64,000 nt of DNA from Terriglobus sp. TAA 43 (GCF_000800015.1 NZ_JUGR01000002.1:124001-188000), one strand, 5' to 3'. Counted from the stretch's first letter, positions 7,781 through 16,444 are shown. Translations and numbers: made by a program. Notes: a model not told the origin generated them from the sequence alone.

Positions 7781-8944
7781 CTAGGCTGCTTGTTCACTTC
7801 CCAACAAGAGAGAAGCGATCTTCCTGCCTGCGTCCCTTTTCTCATTGCCTACGGTTTGCGCGTACGTGCCTAGCGTCATATCCGGTGTGGAATGTCGCAT
7901 CAGCTCCATGCTCACTCTCAGACTCACACCACTCGATAGCAGCAAACTCGCGTAGCTGCGACGAAGGGTATGCCATCCGAGCTTGGGCTTAGTGATACCG
8001 GCACGTTCAATCGCTGGAGCAATGTTCCTACGCCAGAGAGTACCCGGCCAGAACGGATGCTTGCCGAAAGCCACATCAGATGCGAACACCCAATCACCGG
8101 GTTTGGTATAGGTGGCCTTCGTCTTCCAAGCTGTGAAAGCTTCCAACGCTTGAGCAGGAATTGGCAATGGGCGACGTGAGGACTCAGTTTTCGGTAGACC
8201 TTCGACACCATCGACGTATGACCGTCGAACATGCAAAATCGCACGTTCGAAATCCACGTCTGCCCACTTGAGGCCGAAGATTTCTCCCCGCCTCATACCC
8301 ATAACAGCAGCTATAAGAAATGCTGTTCGAACCGGTTCAACTCCTTCAAGCTCCCGAAGGATTGCAGCCGTTTCGGCGGGTTCGAGAATCTCTGGCTCTA
8401 CCGCCCTCTTCCTCACCTGTCGAACATTGGCTATCGGGTTGACCGGGTGCAACTCGTGACGCATTGCATGACGGAAGGCGGCGCCGAACACTTCCCTGAC
8501 CTTTGCCTTGGAACCATTAGCTAGCGGCAACGTCTTGAGCCAGTGTTCAACGGCAACCGCCTTAACACCTTCAAGCGGTAGTTCGCCCCAGGTCGGCAAG
8601 ATGTAGTTCTTGAAGATATAGAGATACGCCTTGCGAGGCTTCTCTGCTTTTCCTGAACCGACTCCCAACTCATGTTCGCTGTAGTGATCCACCAGTTGGT
8701 TCACTGTTAAATCAGAACCTCGTTCGTGTTGAGGAGTATTAGCAAGCTGGCGATATCCGTCGGCCTTCTTCTGAGCCTGTGACTTGTTCAGCTCTTTGGT
8801 GGTACCGAGAACAACCTTGCGTTTAACAGTAAGGTTGCCACTCTTCTCGCGCCAACGATAAACCCAAACTGCTGGGCCATTGGTCCGTCCCTCTGTTGTC
8901 AAAGAGCCAAGCTGAAAGCGCGTACGTTTGTGGATGAGGTTCAT
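7781..8944 (-). CDS. tyrosine recombinase (island 1 integrase)
   Basis: Site-specific integrase of the phage/XerC superfamily (387 aa), presumably acting on the tRNA-Ala attachment site next to it. The N-terminal 90 residues form an arm-binding region, residues about 80-175 a core-binding SAM-like domain, and the catalytic domain begins near 190. The catalytic set is complete: Arg218 in GMRRGE, Lys252 in PKTESSRRPL, His325 and Arg328 in HTLRRS, His351 in MRHST and the nucleophile Tyr361 in TYAQTV. The gene points toward the tRNA, the usual orientation. Its ATG overlaps the stop of the excisionase-like gene (ATGA). The catalytic half is nearly identical in much of its sequence to the remnant at 44571-45218. 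Confidence 0.95.
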   Translation of the reverse strand: MNLIHKRTRFQLGSLTTEGRTNGPAVWVYRWREKSGNLTVKRKVVLGTTKELNKSQAQKKADGYRQLANTPQHERGSDLTVNQLVDHYSEHELGVGSGKAEKPRKAYLYIFKNYILPTWGELPLEGVKAVAVEHWLKTLPLANGSKAKVREVFGAAFRHAMRHELHPVNPIANVRQVRKRAVEPEILEPAETAAILRELEGVEPVRTAFLIAAVMGMRRGEIFGLKWADVDFERAILHVRRSYVDGVEGLPKTESSRRPLPIPAQALEAFTAWKTKATYTKPGDWVFASDVAFGKHPFWPGTLWRRNIAPAIERAGITKPKLGWHTLRRSYASLLLSSGVSLRVSMELMRHSTPDMTLGTYAQTVGNEKRDAGRKIASLLLGSEQAA

Positions 8945-9219
8945 GTTGCCGTCCTTTCGGGCTGGGCGACATGACCGACGCTTTCAGAATACTCGGAAGC
9001 GAGCCAGTGGTTGATCTGAGAAGGTATGAAAACAATTCTTCGGGCGCTCAGACGACGGTGTGGAATTTTGTTTTCACGAGCCCAGCGAAGGAGCGTCACA
9101 GGATGCAACGGCACGATTTCAGCTAGCTCTTGGGCAGTCAGAGGGCGTTCAATAGCCTGGTGGGACAACAGGAGGGCTTGTTGATGGCTGGATGTGTGCT
9201 GTTCGACAGACGGCTTCAT
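8941..9219 (-). CDS. excisionase-like HTH protein (AlpA/MerR type)
   Basis: 92 aa. The centre reads LTAQELAEIVPLHPVTLLRW followed by ARENKIPHRRLSARRIVFI and ends SQINHWL: the winged HTH_17 pattern of excisionases and AlpA regulators, where the recognition helix reads DNA and the R-R-hydrophobic strand forms the wing. It probably directs excision or integrase expression. It overlaps the integrase start by 4 bases and starts 8 bases after the stop of the 322-aa gene, so it sits in a tight operon ending in the integrase. Confidence 0.8.
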   Translation of the reverse strand: MKPSVEQHTSSHQQALLLSHQAIERPLTAQELAEIVPLHPVTLLRWARENKIPHRRLSARRIVFIPSQINHWLASEYSESVGHVAQPERTAT

Positions 9220-9227
9220 GGCTTCTG

Positions 9228-10196
9228 TTACTGAGACGTTGAGATGGCCACCCCTGTTCGACGGCGGCGGCGCTGCGCAGAAAATTCTTCCCTGGCAGCA
9301 ACCATTGCACTCTCCAGATCCTCGTCTGAGAGGCGATTGATCTCTTCATCAGTTGCCGGTTTGGGTTGTGCCGGTTGGTCGGTCTCCTCATGCGCTTCCA
9401 ATTGGTGGGCGAACCAAGCCGCTTCGATCTGTTCAATCGTCGGAAGCTGGATAGCGGAGAGCCGTCGTACGGCGAATTCTTTGAACTGATCAGCCGTTAC
9501 GCTTCCCGCTTTGCTGTGAAACCATACCGTCGAGCAAGCCTTCTTCAACAGATCCGCGTTGGTGACCATGACTTTCCGCACGTCGACCGTGCGGGTACCC
9601 AATGAGAACTTCAAGTAGGTCGCGATCGCCTGCGCCGCTCCGTGCGTGCGAAGATCGGCAATCACAGTCAGAAGTTCTTCCCGGCTCAATTGTTTTACGT
9701 GTCCCTCGCCGACATCCAGAGCGCCTCTACGAAGCAAAGCCTCAAATGCGGCCCTCAGATTGACTTCCGTAAAATCCCCGGATCGGAAGAGCTCGAATAT
9801 CACTTCTTCGTCTTTCAAGTGATCGACACCATTAAGAAATCGTTCACAGAGGTGCCGCAGCATCGCCGCGGAATTCTTCTCAGTGTTCATGTAGGTAGGA
9901 TGGGCCTTTCGAAAAGCGAGAGCTATGCGTTCGCTCTCCGAGTCGGCGTACTCACGGAACGCCTTCGGATCACGCCGCGCGGCCTCTTCAGCCAAACCTG
10001 GGTCTTGCGCCAGCGCTTCTGCGAAGCTGATCTTCGGTGCGATGGTCTGATCTGCTAGCCGTGGCTCAAAGCCGTGTTTGGATTGCCGCCAGAGGTCGGT
10101 GGTGTTTTCTTCTGACTCTTCGGGGCGACGAAAGCCGGTAAGGTCTACATTGGCATCACCGGCCAACCACAGATTATTCAACTCAGACTGAGACAT
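9228..10196 (-). CDS. hypothetical island protein (322 aa)
   Basis: Not recognised. Mostly helical and highly charged, soluble, no signal peptide or membrane segment. The region around residues 60-120 (AEALAQDPGLAEEAARRDPK and an EYADSESERIALAFRKAHP stretch) resembles scaffold-like phage proteins in composition but carries no diagnostic motif. The C-terminus ends in a run of arginines near residue 310, compatible with nucleic-acid binding. It starts 2 bases after the small gene upstream and is co-transcribed with the excisionase and integrase genes, so a role in element maintenance is plausible but unproven. Confidence 0.7.
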   Translation of the reverse strand: MSQSELNNLWLAGDANVDLTGFRRPEESEENTTDLWRQSKHGFEPRLADQTIAPKISFAEALAQDPGLAEEAARRDPKAFREYADSESERIALAFRKAHPTYMNTEKNSAAMLRHLCERFLNGVDHLKDEEVIFELFRSGDFTEVNLRAAFEALLRRGALDVGEGHVKQLSREELLTVIADLRTHGAAQAIATYLKFSLGTRTVDVRKVMVTNADLLKKACSTVWFHSKAGSVTADQFKEFAVRRLSAIQLPTIEQIEAAWFAHQLEAHEETDQPAQPKPATDEEINRLSDEDLESAMVAAREEFSAQRRRRRTGVAISTSQ

Positions 10197-10198
10197 AT

Positions 10199-10447
10199 CT
10201 ATTCTTTCTTGTGTTTCAAAAAGTTATTGTCGACGCGGCTCAACAGACGTGAAAGCACACGCTTCAAGCGAGTTCGCTCTGCATCAGCCATACTCGCAAT
10301 GCCGCTAGAGCGATCGGCGAAAATCGCGAGAACGAGGCTGACTTGTTCCGAGGGAGTCGAGGGATTCTCCAAGATGCTTAGGAGGTTTTGAGTCTCTTCA
10401 ACACTTTGGGAAGGGCCAAGTATGAGATCAGTGATTTCTTGGTTCAC
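10199..10447 (-). CDS. hypothetical small protein (82 aa)
   Basis: Not recognised. Starts at a GTG whose last bases overlap the preceding stop (GTGA). Helical, Ser/Leu-rich, with a basic C-terminus (RLKRVLSRLLSRVDNNFLKHKKE). It sits in the same tight operon, 2 bases ahead of the 322-aa gene. Both overlaps support it as a real gene. Confidence 0.65.
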   Translation of the reverse strand: MNQEITDLILGPSQSVEETQNLLSILENPSTPSEQVSLVLAIFADRSSGIASMADAERTRLKRVLSRLLSRVDNNFLKHKKE

Positions 10448-10935
10448 AGCGATTTCTCCGAAGCAGTGATCTGCTGACTTTCCGGACTGAAAGCACTAGC
10501 CAAAGTGTCTTCAACGCGCAGCATCAGTTCGGCAGATATTTTCTGATTGAACCGAGCGACGCCCTGCAGAGCGTCGATGGCGAGACTCTTCAATTCGCCC
10601 GATCCCGTGTTCTCGAGAATGGATATGTACCGTTCCACTTCTGACGGACCTTCTTCGCCATTCATAAGGAACACCGAGGATAGGACACGAGCCCACAACC
10701 CAACACCCTCTACAGGCGGCCAAGCAGGTCCATTAACGTATTTCGATTCCTGCGGTTGATTCGTTTTATCGAGATAGAAGACGACTTCGTTGTCGAGTCG
10801 TGAACTGTACTGCTCCCCTGGCGCCAGAGCGAAGACGTCGTTGGGTGGCGTGAGAGAAGTCTGCTTCTTCTTGGCGGGAGGAGAAGAAGTTCCCAGGACA
10901 ACTGCTAGTTGTTCTGGTGTTAATTGTTCGGGCAT
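10444..10935 (-). CDS. hypothetical protein (163 aa)
   Basis: Not recognised. The ATG at 10935 (MPEQLTPEQLAVVLG) is preferred over one 37 codons upstream because the extra residues (MPGGNRVRQNHIRQ...) run through the coding sequence of the neighbouring gene and look like shadow sequence. The middle is Pro/Lys-rich (SSPPAKKKQTSLTPP), then a globular part, then a helical C-terminus with small HEAT-like helices (ELKSLAIDALQGVARFNQK). It overlaps its upstream neighbour by 16 bases and its downstream one by 4. Confidence 0.65.
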   Translation of the reverse strand: MPEQLTPEQLAVVLGTSSPPAKKKQTSLTPPNDVFALAPGEQYSSRLDNEVVFYLDKTNQPQESKYVNGPAWPPVEGVGLWARVLSSVFLMNGEEGPSEVERYISILENTGSGELKSLAIDALQGVARFNQKISAELMLRVEDTLASAFSPESQQITASEKSL

Positions 10936-11159
10936 GTCGGTAGTTCTTTCATTTGAAGTTGGGCGGCCTTGAGCGAGTAAAGGCGAGCGGCGTATGCAGC
11001 AACCCTGCCGGATGTGGTTTTGTCTGACACGATTGCCTCCAGGCATCGAAACGACATTCTCGTCCCGAGAAACTTTAATGCGTGGAGCCGAGCGGACTGC
11101 GCGGCGCGCGGGTTAAGAGCGAGCTTTCGCATAATGCGAGAGACGTTAGTGGGGGGCAC
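10920..11159 (-). CDS. hypothetical small helical protein (79 aa), first gene of the integrase operon
   Basis: Not recognised. The sequence SARLHALKFLGTRMSFRCLEAI and VAAYAARLYSLKAAQ forms amphipathic helices like a pair of HEAT-type repeats. The GTG at 11159 is the first available start, but no Shine-Dalgarno is seen; an ATG at 11132 is also possible. It is the most upstream gene of a run of six minus-strand genes ending with the integrase. An operator-like palindrome lies about 45-65 bp upstream. Confidence 0.5.
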   Translation of the reverse strand: MPPTNVSRIMRKLALNPRAAQSARLHALKFLGTRMSFRCLEAIVSDKTTSGRVAAYAARLYSLKAAQLQMKELPTCPNN

Positions 11160-11195
11160 GAAGCGGTTTCCTAGAGAAAGTGCAAGTACGGTTCA

Positions 11196-11226
11196 GTCCG
11201 AGTCCGAGTCGGACCCGAAATTGAAC
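11196..11226. promoter_or_regulatory. operator-like nested palindrome upstream of the integrase operon
   Basis: AGTCCG is tandemly repeated (from 11195 and 11201). The second copy is part of a 13-bp palindrome, GTCCGAGTCGGAC (11202-11214). GTTCA (11191-11195) and TGAAC (11222-11226) flank the block as a further inverted pair. It lies just ahead of the first gene of the operon, where a regulator would bind. Confidence 0.4.
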
Positions 11227-11259
11227 AAGATCTTCTCAGTTTCAGATTTTTAAAATTTG

Positions 11260-11971
11260 CTAAGGGGGTGCTCGTTGATCGGAAGCTTGCCCACTTACAG
11301 GACGGGAAAGTGCTTTGGAAAGGGTGGGTGGGTTTCTAGGTGATGGAAGGGGTCGTAGAGCAGCGCCGAGGGGACAGGCCGGGGTATGGCATTGAGCCTC
11401 CAGGAACCTTCCCTTCAACACCGATATGTTCGCGTCGGGCAACAACGATCTCACTATCGGTGCGTTTGTGTTCTTTGTCCAGGCTTTGCGCAATAGTACT
11501 GAGTGTAGTTCTCACTCAGCTACGAACGGGGCGCTTGTGTAATGGGCGACCGCGCAGTTTCTCGCGGCTGTGCGTGGAGTGGAAGTGCGGGCCTCTTGCC
11601 CGAGAGGCCGCACGGTGAAAGACGGTGTACATATCTGAGCCGTCCGGGTTGATCGCCTCCCCAGTCTGAGGCGTATTGGTGTCACTTCGCGTCGCGACAA
11701 CCAATGTGCAGAACATCGGTCCGTATGCGTTGGATCGAGTGAACATTCTGCGTATGCATCCACCGTTCACTGGCGCCCAGAGATGGTGAGCAATTCGCTC
11801 TCCTCTGGTGTATCGACTCATGCGGTCTTTGCCGCCTTAGTGAGTCGAAAAGAAATCTGTGCCATAAAACGGTCTCAATTAAACCGCGCATTGGCGTGGG
11901 GTTTTCGTTGTCTAGAGGGTGTTCCATATAACGGTCGTTATGTGGTACATACCGGACAGGAGCAAAACCTA
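11260..11971. other. gene-poor stretch before the resolvase
   Basis: About 700 bases in which I see no supported gene. Open frames on either strand are low in complexity, Arg/Ser-rich and lack ribosome binding sites. No tRNA-like fold was found. It separates the integrase operon from the resolvase and may be decayed sequence. Confidence 0.4.
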
Positions 11972-12565
11972 ATGAAGACCGCTATCTACGTGCGAGTGAG
12001 CAGGAGTGATGGCAGACAGGACCCAGAGAACCAACTCCGGGAATTGAAGGCCTTCTGCCAGAAGCAAAGGTGGGATCTCGTGGAAGTTTATGTAGATCAC
12101 GCCAGTGGCAAACGCAGCGATCGCGTGAACTTCAAGAGGATGATGACAGACGCGTCCAAGCGCAAATTCGACAACGTCCTCTTTTGGGCAATGGATCGCT
12201 TCTCACGCGAAGGGATCGAAGCAACGCTCGCATACATCAGGCAGTTGACGAGCTACCGCATTGGATTCCGAAGCTACCAGGAACCGTTCTTCGACAGCGC
12301 CGGACCTTTTAAGGAGTTCATGATCTCGGCTTTTGCGACATTCGCAAGCTTGGAGCGAGCACGTATCTCTGAAAGAACGTTAGCCGGACTAGCGAGAGCA
12401 CGCACACAAGGTCGAATCGGCGGGCGTCCCAAAGTTGACGATGATCCCAAGGTCGTGAAGTCGTTCAAACGTCTTAGGAAGGATGGGCATTCCGTTCGGC
12501 AAATAGCAAGCAAGCTGGATATCTCACCGACCACTGTCCAAAAACTCATCAAGGTCATTGGGTAG
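11972..12565 (+). CDS. serine recombinase/resolvase
   Basis: 197 aa, resolvase/invertase family. The N-terminal catalytic domain starts AIYVRVSRSDGRQDPENQL, with the nucleophile Ser in YVRVS. The conserved DRFSREGIEATL and FATFASLERARISERTLAGL helices follow. The C-terminal DNA-binding HTH_7-type domain reads SVRQIASKLDISPTTVQKLI. The ATG at 11972 has AGGAG 9 bases upstream, so a longer reading from 11783 is not used. Such enzymes resolve cointegrates or invert DNA. Its site is not identified, and no transposase is nearby. It is complete, with all catalytic arginine contexts in place. Confidence 0.92.
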   Translation: MKTAIYVRVSRSDGRQDPENQLRELKAFCQKQRWDLVEVYVDHASGKRSDRVNFKRMMTDASKRKFDNVLFWAMDRFSREGIEATLAYIRQLTSYRIGFRSYQEPFFDSAGPFKEFMISAFATFASLERARISERTLAGLARARTQGRIGGRPKVDDDPKVVKSFKRLRKDGHSVRQIASKLDISPTTVQKLIKVIG

Positions 12566-12881
12566 TCGAATTTGGCACAGCCTTCTCAATGGATTTGGTA
12601 TTCGCAATCCGGAATTCACGAAATTTCGGACAGAACACCAAGCATTCAGCCAAGTAACCCTCGCTTGCGAAGAAGCAGAATCGATCCGGTAGTCTGACTG
12701 GCAACATCGTTCTTCTCTACCCTCTACCGCCTCTCCCGACATTCCCCCCTGTGCTCTTCTGAGAGAAGAATTGACTCTCTGTCTCCCCTATCGGAGCCTC
12801 TTTCGGTGTGCGGGCTTGGGTGTGCGGAGTGCAGGATTTTCCTGAGAGCCGCATGTCCATTACCGGAAAAAGCCCGGTACG
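12566..12881. other. intergenic, no gene seen
   Basis: About 315 bases between the resolvase and the next minus-strand gene, both reading toward it. No clear hairpin with a T-run and no supported frame. Confidence 0.4.
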
Positions 12882-13301
12882 TCAGCCAACGCTCGCGAAG
12901 GTTTCTACGTCCCGTATGACTCCAGCAGACACAAACCCGAAGCGGAACAGAGCGTGCCTCAATGCGCCTATGTCATAGCGGGCTACTCCTGCCGCGGGTG
13001 TCACGTCATCAGAGACTTCGGACGTTAGGCCCGAGGTGGGATCGACCGAAAGACCTATCCATGTTTGGCCACCGTCCATGCTTGCCTGAAGAGCAGGAAC
13101 AGCTCGAATCAAGGTTCCAGAGGTAGAGCAGATCACAAGGTAGTGAGCACTTACCGCTTCCTCATTCTCAATTCGGAAGGACACAAAATCGTTGACGGCG
13201 GTGAATTTGCCGAGGCGCGTCGGTTGAGTGGAGATAAGGATCGCTTCTGATGGCGCCACGTCGGTGTGTCGCCGTGTCCACTTTCTGGATTTGTCAGTCA
13301 T
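12882..13301 (-). CDS. hypothetical protein (139 aa) coupled to the SGNH-like gene
   Basis: Not recognised. Beta-rich sequence (FVSFRIENEEAVSAHYLVI, LQASMDGGQTWIGLSVD) with a basic N-terminus (MTDKSRKWTRRH). The SMDGGQTW segment resembles an Asp-box turn of beta-propellers or a carbohydrate-binding strand, but one copy is not diagnostic. Its ATG overlaps the stop of the preceding gene (TGATG), so it is translated with the secreted SGNH-like protein. There is no signal peptide. Confidence 0.6.
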   Translation of the reverse strand: MTDKSRKWTRRHTDVAPSEAILISTQPTRLGKFTAVNDFVSFRIENEEAVSAHYLVICSTSGTLIRAVPALQASMDGGQTWIGLSVDPTSGLTSEVSDDVTPAAGVARYDIGALRHALFRFGFVSAGVIRDVETFASVG

Positions 13302-14611
13302 CAGCGCCCGGCGGCCTTCAACGCAGCAAGGATGGCGTTAGTCGCATACTGGCCACCTGTCTGATTGGGGGTTGTGCCGTCCGCAGAGGTCTGAGTGGCG
13401 GAGTTGGGTTCCCAACATGAGGTACTCTCCGTCACAGGCGTTCCGCACGTTAGGCGCACGGGCACGACCTGAAACCCATCTCTCTGGAGGGTCGAAGTGT
13501 CTTGATCTTGCCCCGCATTGACTACCGAAACGAGCGCGTCTGTCCGAAAAGAGTACGAAGGGCTGGTGTGCGCGATTCTGGTCGCATAGTTACTAAGCAC
13601 TACAGGACGGGCGTCCGTAGGAGTTGATGCGACCACGCCAAGTACGCCGATGCTTCCAGCGCTACCCGCAGAAACCGTGATCGAAACGGAGTGATCTCCT
13701 AGACTTAGCCCACCGATTCTGGTTGCCACAATCCCAACGGGAACCGTACCGGACGGGTCACCAACGGCATCATCAGTTTTGTTTGAGCAGGATGTCGATC
13801 CGCTTGGAAAGCCGCAGGATACAGATGTTCCGTCTACGCTGATACCGAATACACCCGCCGTACCGTTACTAACCGTTGTAATCACAAAGCATGTGCTTGC
13901 CTGAGGGCACTTACATGTCAAAGAAGCACCTGCGGTCGAAGCGTATCGCGCGAAAGACGGCAGCCAGCGACTCGACTGCGGTGACCACGCGCCCACAGCA
14001 GGGACACAGTCCGCTGCCAAAGTTTTCCGAGCCTCAAGCGAACCTGCCCAGGTAAGCCACGCCATCTCTTCGGCGGAAATCAAATTCAGGTGTACCGAGG
14101 TAAGCGTAGCGCAAGCTCCGCCGCCTTCTGTCTGACACAGATCCGTCGAAAGCTGATTTGCGCCCGACAACAGAACTACCGTTCCGAGCCCCAAGTTACG
14201 GCTCCAATCCCAGTTCGCCCCTAACGCGTGATAACCACGATCGAGAGGCCCGGTGTCATCCACTCTATTAGTCAGACTCCAACCGCGTGCGGCTGCTAAC
14301 TGAGAAGCAACAGACTGTTTCGATGTGCTCAATTGGTTTGTCCCCAACGAGTTGTCGCCCACTGCAAGTAATTCGAGACCGCGGCCAGCGCCAGCAAGAG
14401 AACTCACATCGCAAGGACCATAGTCGAATGAGCCAGCGACTCGGCAACGAAGGTTGATTGTGGTCGCTGGTTCAGAACGAAGCCCGTCTGTGGAGTTGGT
14501 TGGCACCGGTACACCGTTCGGACCAGAAAGCGTGAATGGTGTGCCTTGGGCATGGATCAAACAATTGGGACCGAAGCCGAGAAGGATGAGGAGAAGAAGA
14601 AGTTTTCGCAT
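13301..14611 (-). CDS. secreted SGNH-like protein, probably catalytically inactive
   Basis: 436 aa with a clear signal peptide (MRKLLLLLILLGFGPN...). The ATG at 14611 is chosen for this reason; an in-frame ATG 73 codons earlier adds composition unlike protein. The layout matches SGNH/GDSL hydrolases: a GD block after a strand (LLAVGDNSLG, residues 82-91), a G-x-N block (LLSGANQLS), and a C-terminal DG-x-x-PN block followed by G-x-x-x-A-x-x-I (ADGTTPNQTGGQYATNAI). The residues expected to be catalytic are changed: GDNS instead of GDS and DGTTPN instead of DGxHPN. The middle, about residues 190-360, contains an inserted Thr/Ser/Val beta domain with Cys pairs. Function unknown; a surface or tail-fibre-like binding role is possible. 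Confidence 0.6.
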   Translation of the reverse strand: MRKLLLLLILLGFGPNCLIHAQGTPFTLSGPNGVPVPTNSTDGLRSEPATTINLRCRVAGSFDYGPCDVSSLAGAGRGLELLAVGDNSLGTNQLSTSKQSVASQLAAARGWSLTNRVDDTGPLDRGYHALGANWDWSRNLGLGTVVLLSGANQLSTDLCQTEGGGACATLTSVHLNLISAEEMAWLTWAGSLEARKTLAADCVPAVGAWSPQSSRWLPSFARYASTAGASLTCKCPQASTCFVITTVSNGTAGVFGISVDGTSVSCGFPSGSTSCSNKTDDAVGDPSGTVPVGIVATRIGGLSLGDHSVSITVSAGSAGSIGVLGVVASTPTDARPVVLSNYATRIAHTSPSYSFRTDALVSVVNAGQDQDTSTLQRDGFQVVPVRLTCGTPVTESTSCWEPNSATQTSADGTTPNQTGGQYATNAILAALKAAGR

Positions 14612-14693
14612 GTGTACCGGGGGATGTTGTCTGGGTGGGCGTGCCGGGAACGCCAAGGAGAAAAGACCGGCACACCCACGTGGTCCAGAACTT

Positions 14694-14876
14694 TTAAGAG
14701 TTGGTGACGGTCTGTCCAGAAAATGGATTGAGCTCAGTACCGCAGCACTCGATGCCGATCGAGATAAGCCTGCGCACAGCCTCGCTGCGGGAACATCCCA
14801 CGGACTGAGAAATGCGATCAAGGAGATCAAGCGTTTCGCGGGTGAACTGCACGCGGGTGGGGTAGAGTTTGGCCAT
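14694..14876 (-). CDS. ribbon-helix-helix DNA-binding protein
   Basis: 60 aa. YPTRVQFTRETLDLLDRIS forms a strand then helix, followed by GCSRSEAVRRLISIGIE, the second helix with the S-R-S-E-A turn typical of CopG/Arc-type regulators. The short tail includes two Cys. Probably a dimeric repressor of its own module. It lies 82 bases upstream of the SGNH-like gene on the same strand. Confidence 0.75.
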   Translation of the reverse strand: MAKLYPTRVQFTRETLDLLDRISQSVGCSRSEAVRRLISIGIECCGTELNPFSGQTVTNS

Positions 14877-15301
14877 TGGATTTCTAGGGTTGGGCCGCAG
14901 TGTGCCGCAATGTTCCCTTTATGCCCTCATAATCGGCAATCTCCTGGGATTCACTACTGACAATTAAATAATTCTTAGTCCGATGCGACTCCACATCCAG
15001 AACGTGCCTCTGATGCGGAAGTCGCCACCGTCGTGGCATTCAGTTGTCAGCCCTGCCGCTGAGGCGACACGTAGCCCTGTTAAGAGCAAGGGTTACGGTC
15101 TACTGACAACACGGGGGAAGAATGCAGTTCACGCTGCAAGTCCACCTTTCAATCACCGCGAAGTTGCGATGGCTGGTTGTGGTGTGCCGACGTCGCTGAG
15201 GTAACGCGGTAACCAACCCGACGAGTGTGGGAATCACTCGCTGGACTGCGAGCAGTGTATCGGGCTATGCGGCCATTGACAATTCAAGTAAGACATCGCA
15301 T
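14877..15301. other. intergenic region with nested inverted repeats (possible structured RNA)
   Basis: No supported gene. GTTGTCAG (15043-15050) pairs exactly with CTGACAAC (15103-15110). Nested inside, GTAGCCCT (15071-15078) pairs with AGGGTTAC (15089-15096), with one G-U. The nested arrangement could fold into an RNA with a long hairpin, or be an operator for the ribbon-helix-helix protein. Confidence 0.35.
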
Positions 15302-16270
15302 TCAGTCGGCACTCAGCGCCTCTTCTACCTGTGCCTCTTCTGCCGCGCGGAGTCTCTGCTGCTCTTCCATCTCCCGCTCCGCAATCTCGACTATCCTCAA
15401 CTTACCTGCTGCTACACGGGCCTGTTCCTCTGCACGCTCCTGCTTCTTGCGGCGCGCGGTGTTGATCAACTGGTCTGCGGTCTCCACGAAGTTCCTGGCA
15501 GCGAAGCCCATGTCTTTCAAATTGTCCGTATCCTTGCCTTCGAGGAATGTCCGGAGAGCGGACACGATCTCGGCTTGCGTGTAGCCGTCTGCCAGCAGTG
15601 TAGCAATCCGACGCTTCTCGCGGTCCGTGAAGGCCACCGTGTTGTTCGAAACGTATGCGAGTTCCATCGCGACGGTCTTGGCCTGGCCTAGCCTGGTTTT
15701 CGCTCCACGGCTCAAGGACCGTTTCACTCGCTCTTGTCCGTCTGTCTTTTCAAAAGAGAGGGGGAGGGAGTGAGGAAGGTGGGCTCCTTCTCCTTCCTCT
15801 CTAGTATCAAAAACAGTATCGGACCCAGAAACAGAAGCAGAATCGAAAACAGAAGCAGAAGGCTTTTCTGGGCTTTCGTTTTGTGAGACTCCGGTTTTCT
15901 CGCCCGAAAGCTCCAGCTTTCGGGTGGCTTTATTTCCTCGGCCTCCCAACTTTCCTTTTTCGGACTGGGACTCGCTGTACTTAACTTGTTTCTCTGCTTC
16001 GTGAACCATACGTATGTTTGCCCGCCACCCTTCTTCGACGGGCGGAAATTTAGACAAAAGCAAAACCTTACTTCGGTCCCATTGCTCAGGAGTCATGTGA
16101 GCAAGACGACGTAGTCGGTCATCATTATCTGGAAGGTAGCCGTGCTTATCGGAAAGCCATGCGTTGCATAGAAGAAACACGTAAGCACCAACCTCTTCGA
16201 GATCCATCGCTTGAACACCCGGCGATGCCACAAAGTCGGAAGGGTAAAAACGAAAGGCTGGACTCTTCAA
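15302..16270 (-). CDS. DUF1376-type replication-associated protein
   Basis: About 322 aa. The N-terminal domain FRFYPSDFVASPGVQAMDLEEVGAY... with YLPDNDDRLRRLAHM matches DUF1376, common next to phage and plasmid replication genes and shaped like a winged-helix primosome component. A charged Ser/Glu linker (residues about 100-190) leads to a helical C-terminus (residues about 205-322) with a long coiled-coil rich in Glu, Arg and Gln. The TTG at 16270 is chosen: GGGAG stands upstream, and the family-like sequence begins right after it. A GTG/ATG further upstream would translate through a strong hairpin (16300-16332). Confidence 0.75.
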   Translation of the reverse strand: MKSPAFRFYPSDFVASPGVQAMDLEEVGAYVFLLCNAWLSDKHGYLPDNDDRLRRLAHMTPEQWDRSKVLLLSKFPPVEEGWRANIRMVHEAEKQVKYSESQSEKGKLGGRGNKATRKLELSGEKTGVSQNESPEKPSASVFDSASVSGSDTVFDTREEGEGAHLPHSLPLSFEKTDGQERVKRSLSRGAKTRLGQAKTVAMELAYVSNNTVAFTDREKRRIATLLADGYTQAEIVSALRTFLEGKDTDNLKDMGFAARNFVETADQLINTARRKKQERAEEQARVAAGKLRIVEIAEREMEEQQRLRAAEEAQVEEALSAD

Positions 16271-16299
16271 AAGACATCTCCCTGTCCCGGTGAGAGTGA

Positions 16300-16332
16300 A
16301 GCCCTTGCGTGCCGGGAAAACACGCAAGGGCT
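16300..16332. promoter_or_regulatory. 12-bp perfect hairpin in the leader of the DUF1376 gene
   Basis: AGCCCTTGCGTG (16300-16311) pairs with CACGCAAGGGCT (16321-16332), loop of 9. A second perfect 8-bp hairpin, GCGCATGG (16362-16369) with CCATGCGC (16379-16386), lies just upstream in the direction of transcription. Neither has a T-run. They may act as attenuator, operator or RNA-stability elements. Confidence 0.5.
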
Positions 16333-16444
16333 GGTGCGAACCAACGAGGGCCCGACTACCGGCGCATGGTTCTCTAGGCCATGCGCTTGGCCATTGCTGA
16401 CCAAGATGATTTCGAGAGTAGAACTTATAACTCGGAGCTAACCG

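Noticed and set aside
11512-11927. Overlapping minus-strand frames before the resolvase
   Set aside because: Three mutually overlapping frames without start signals; the resolvase promoter must lie here.
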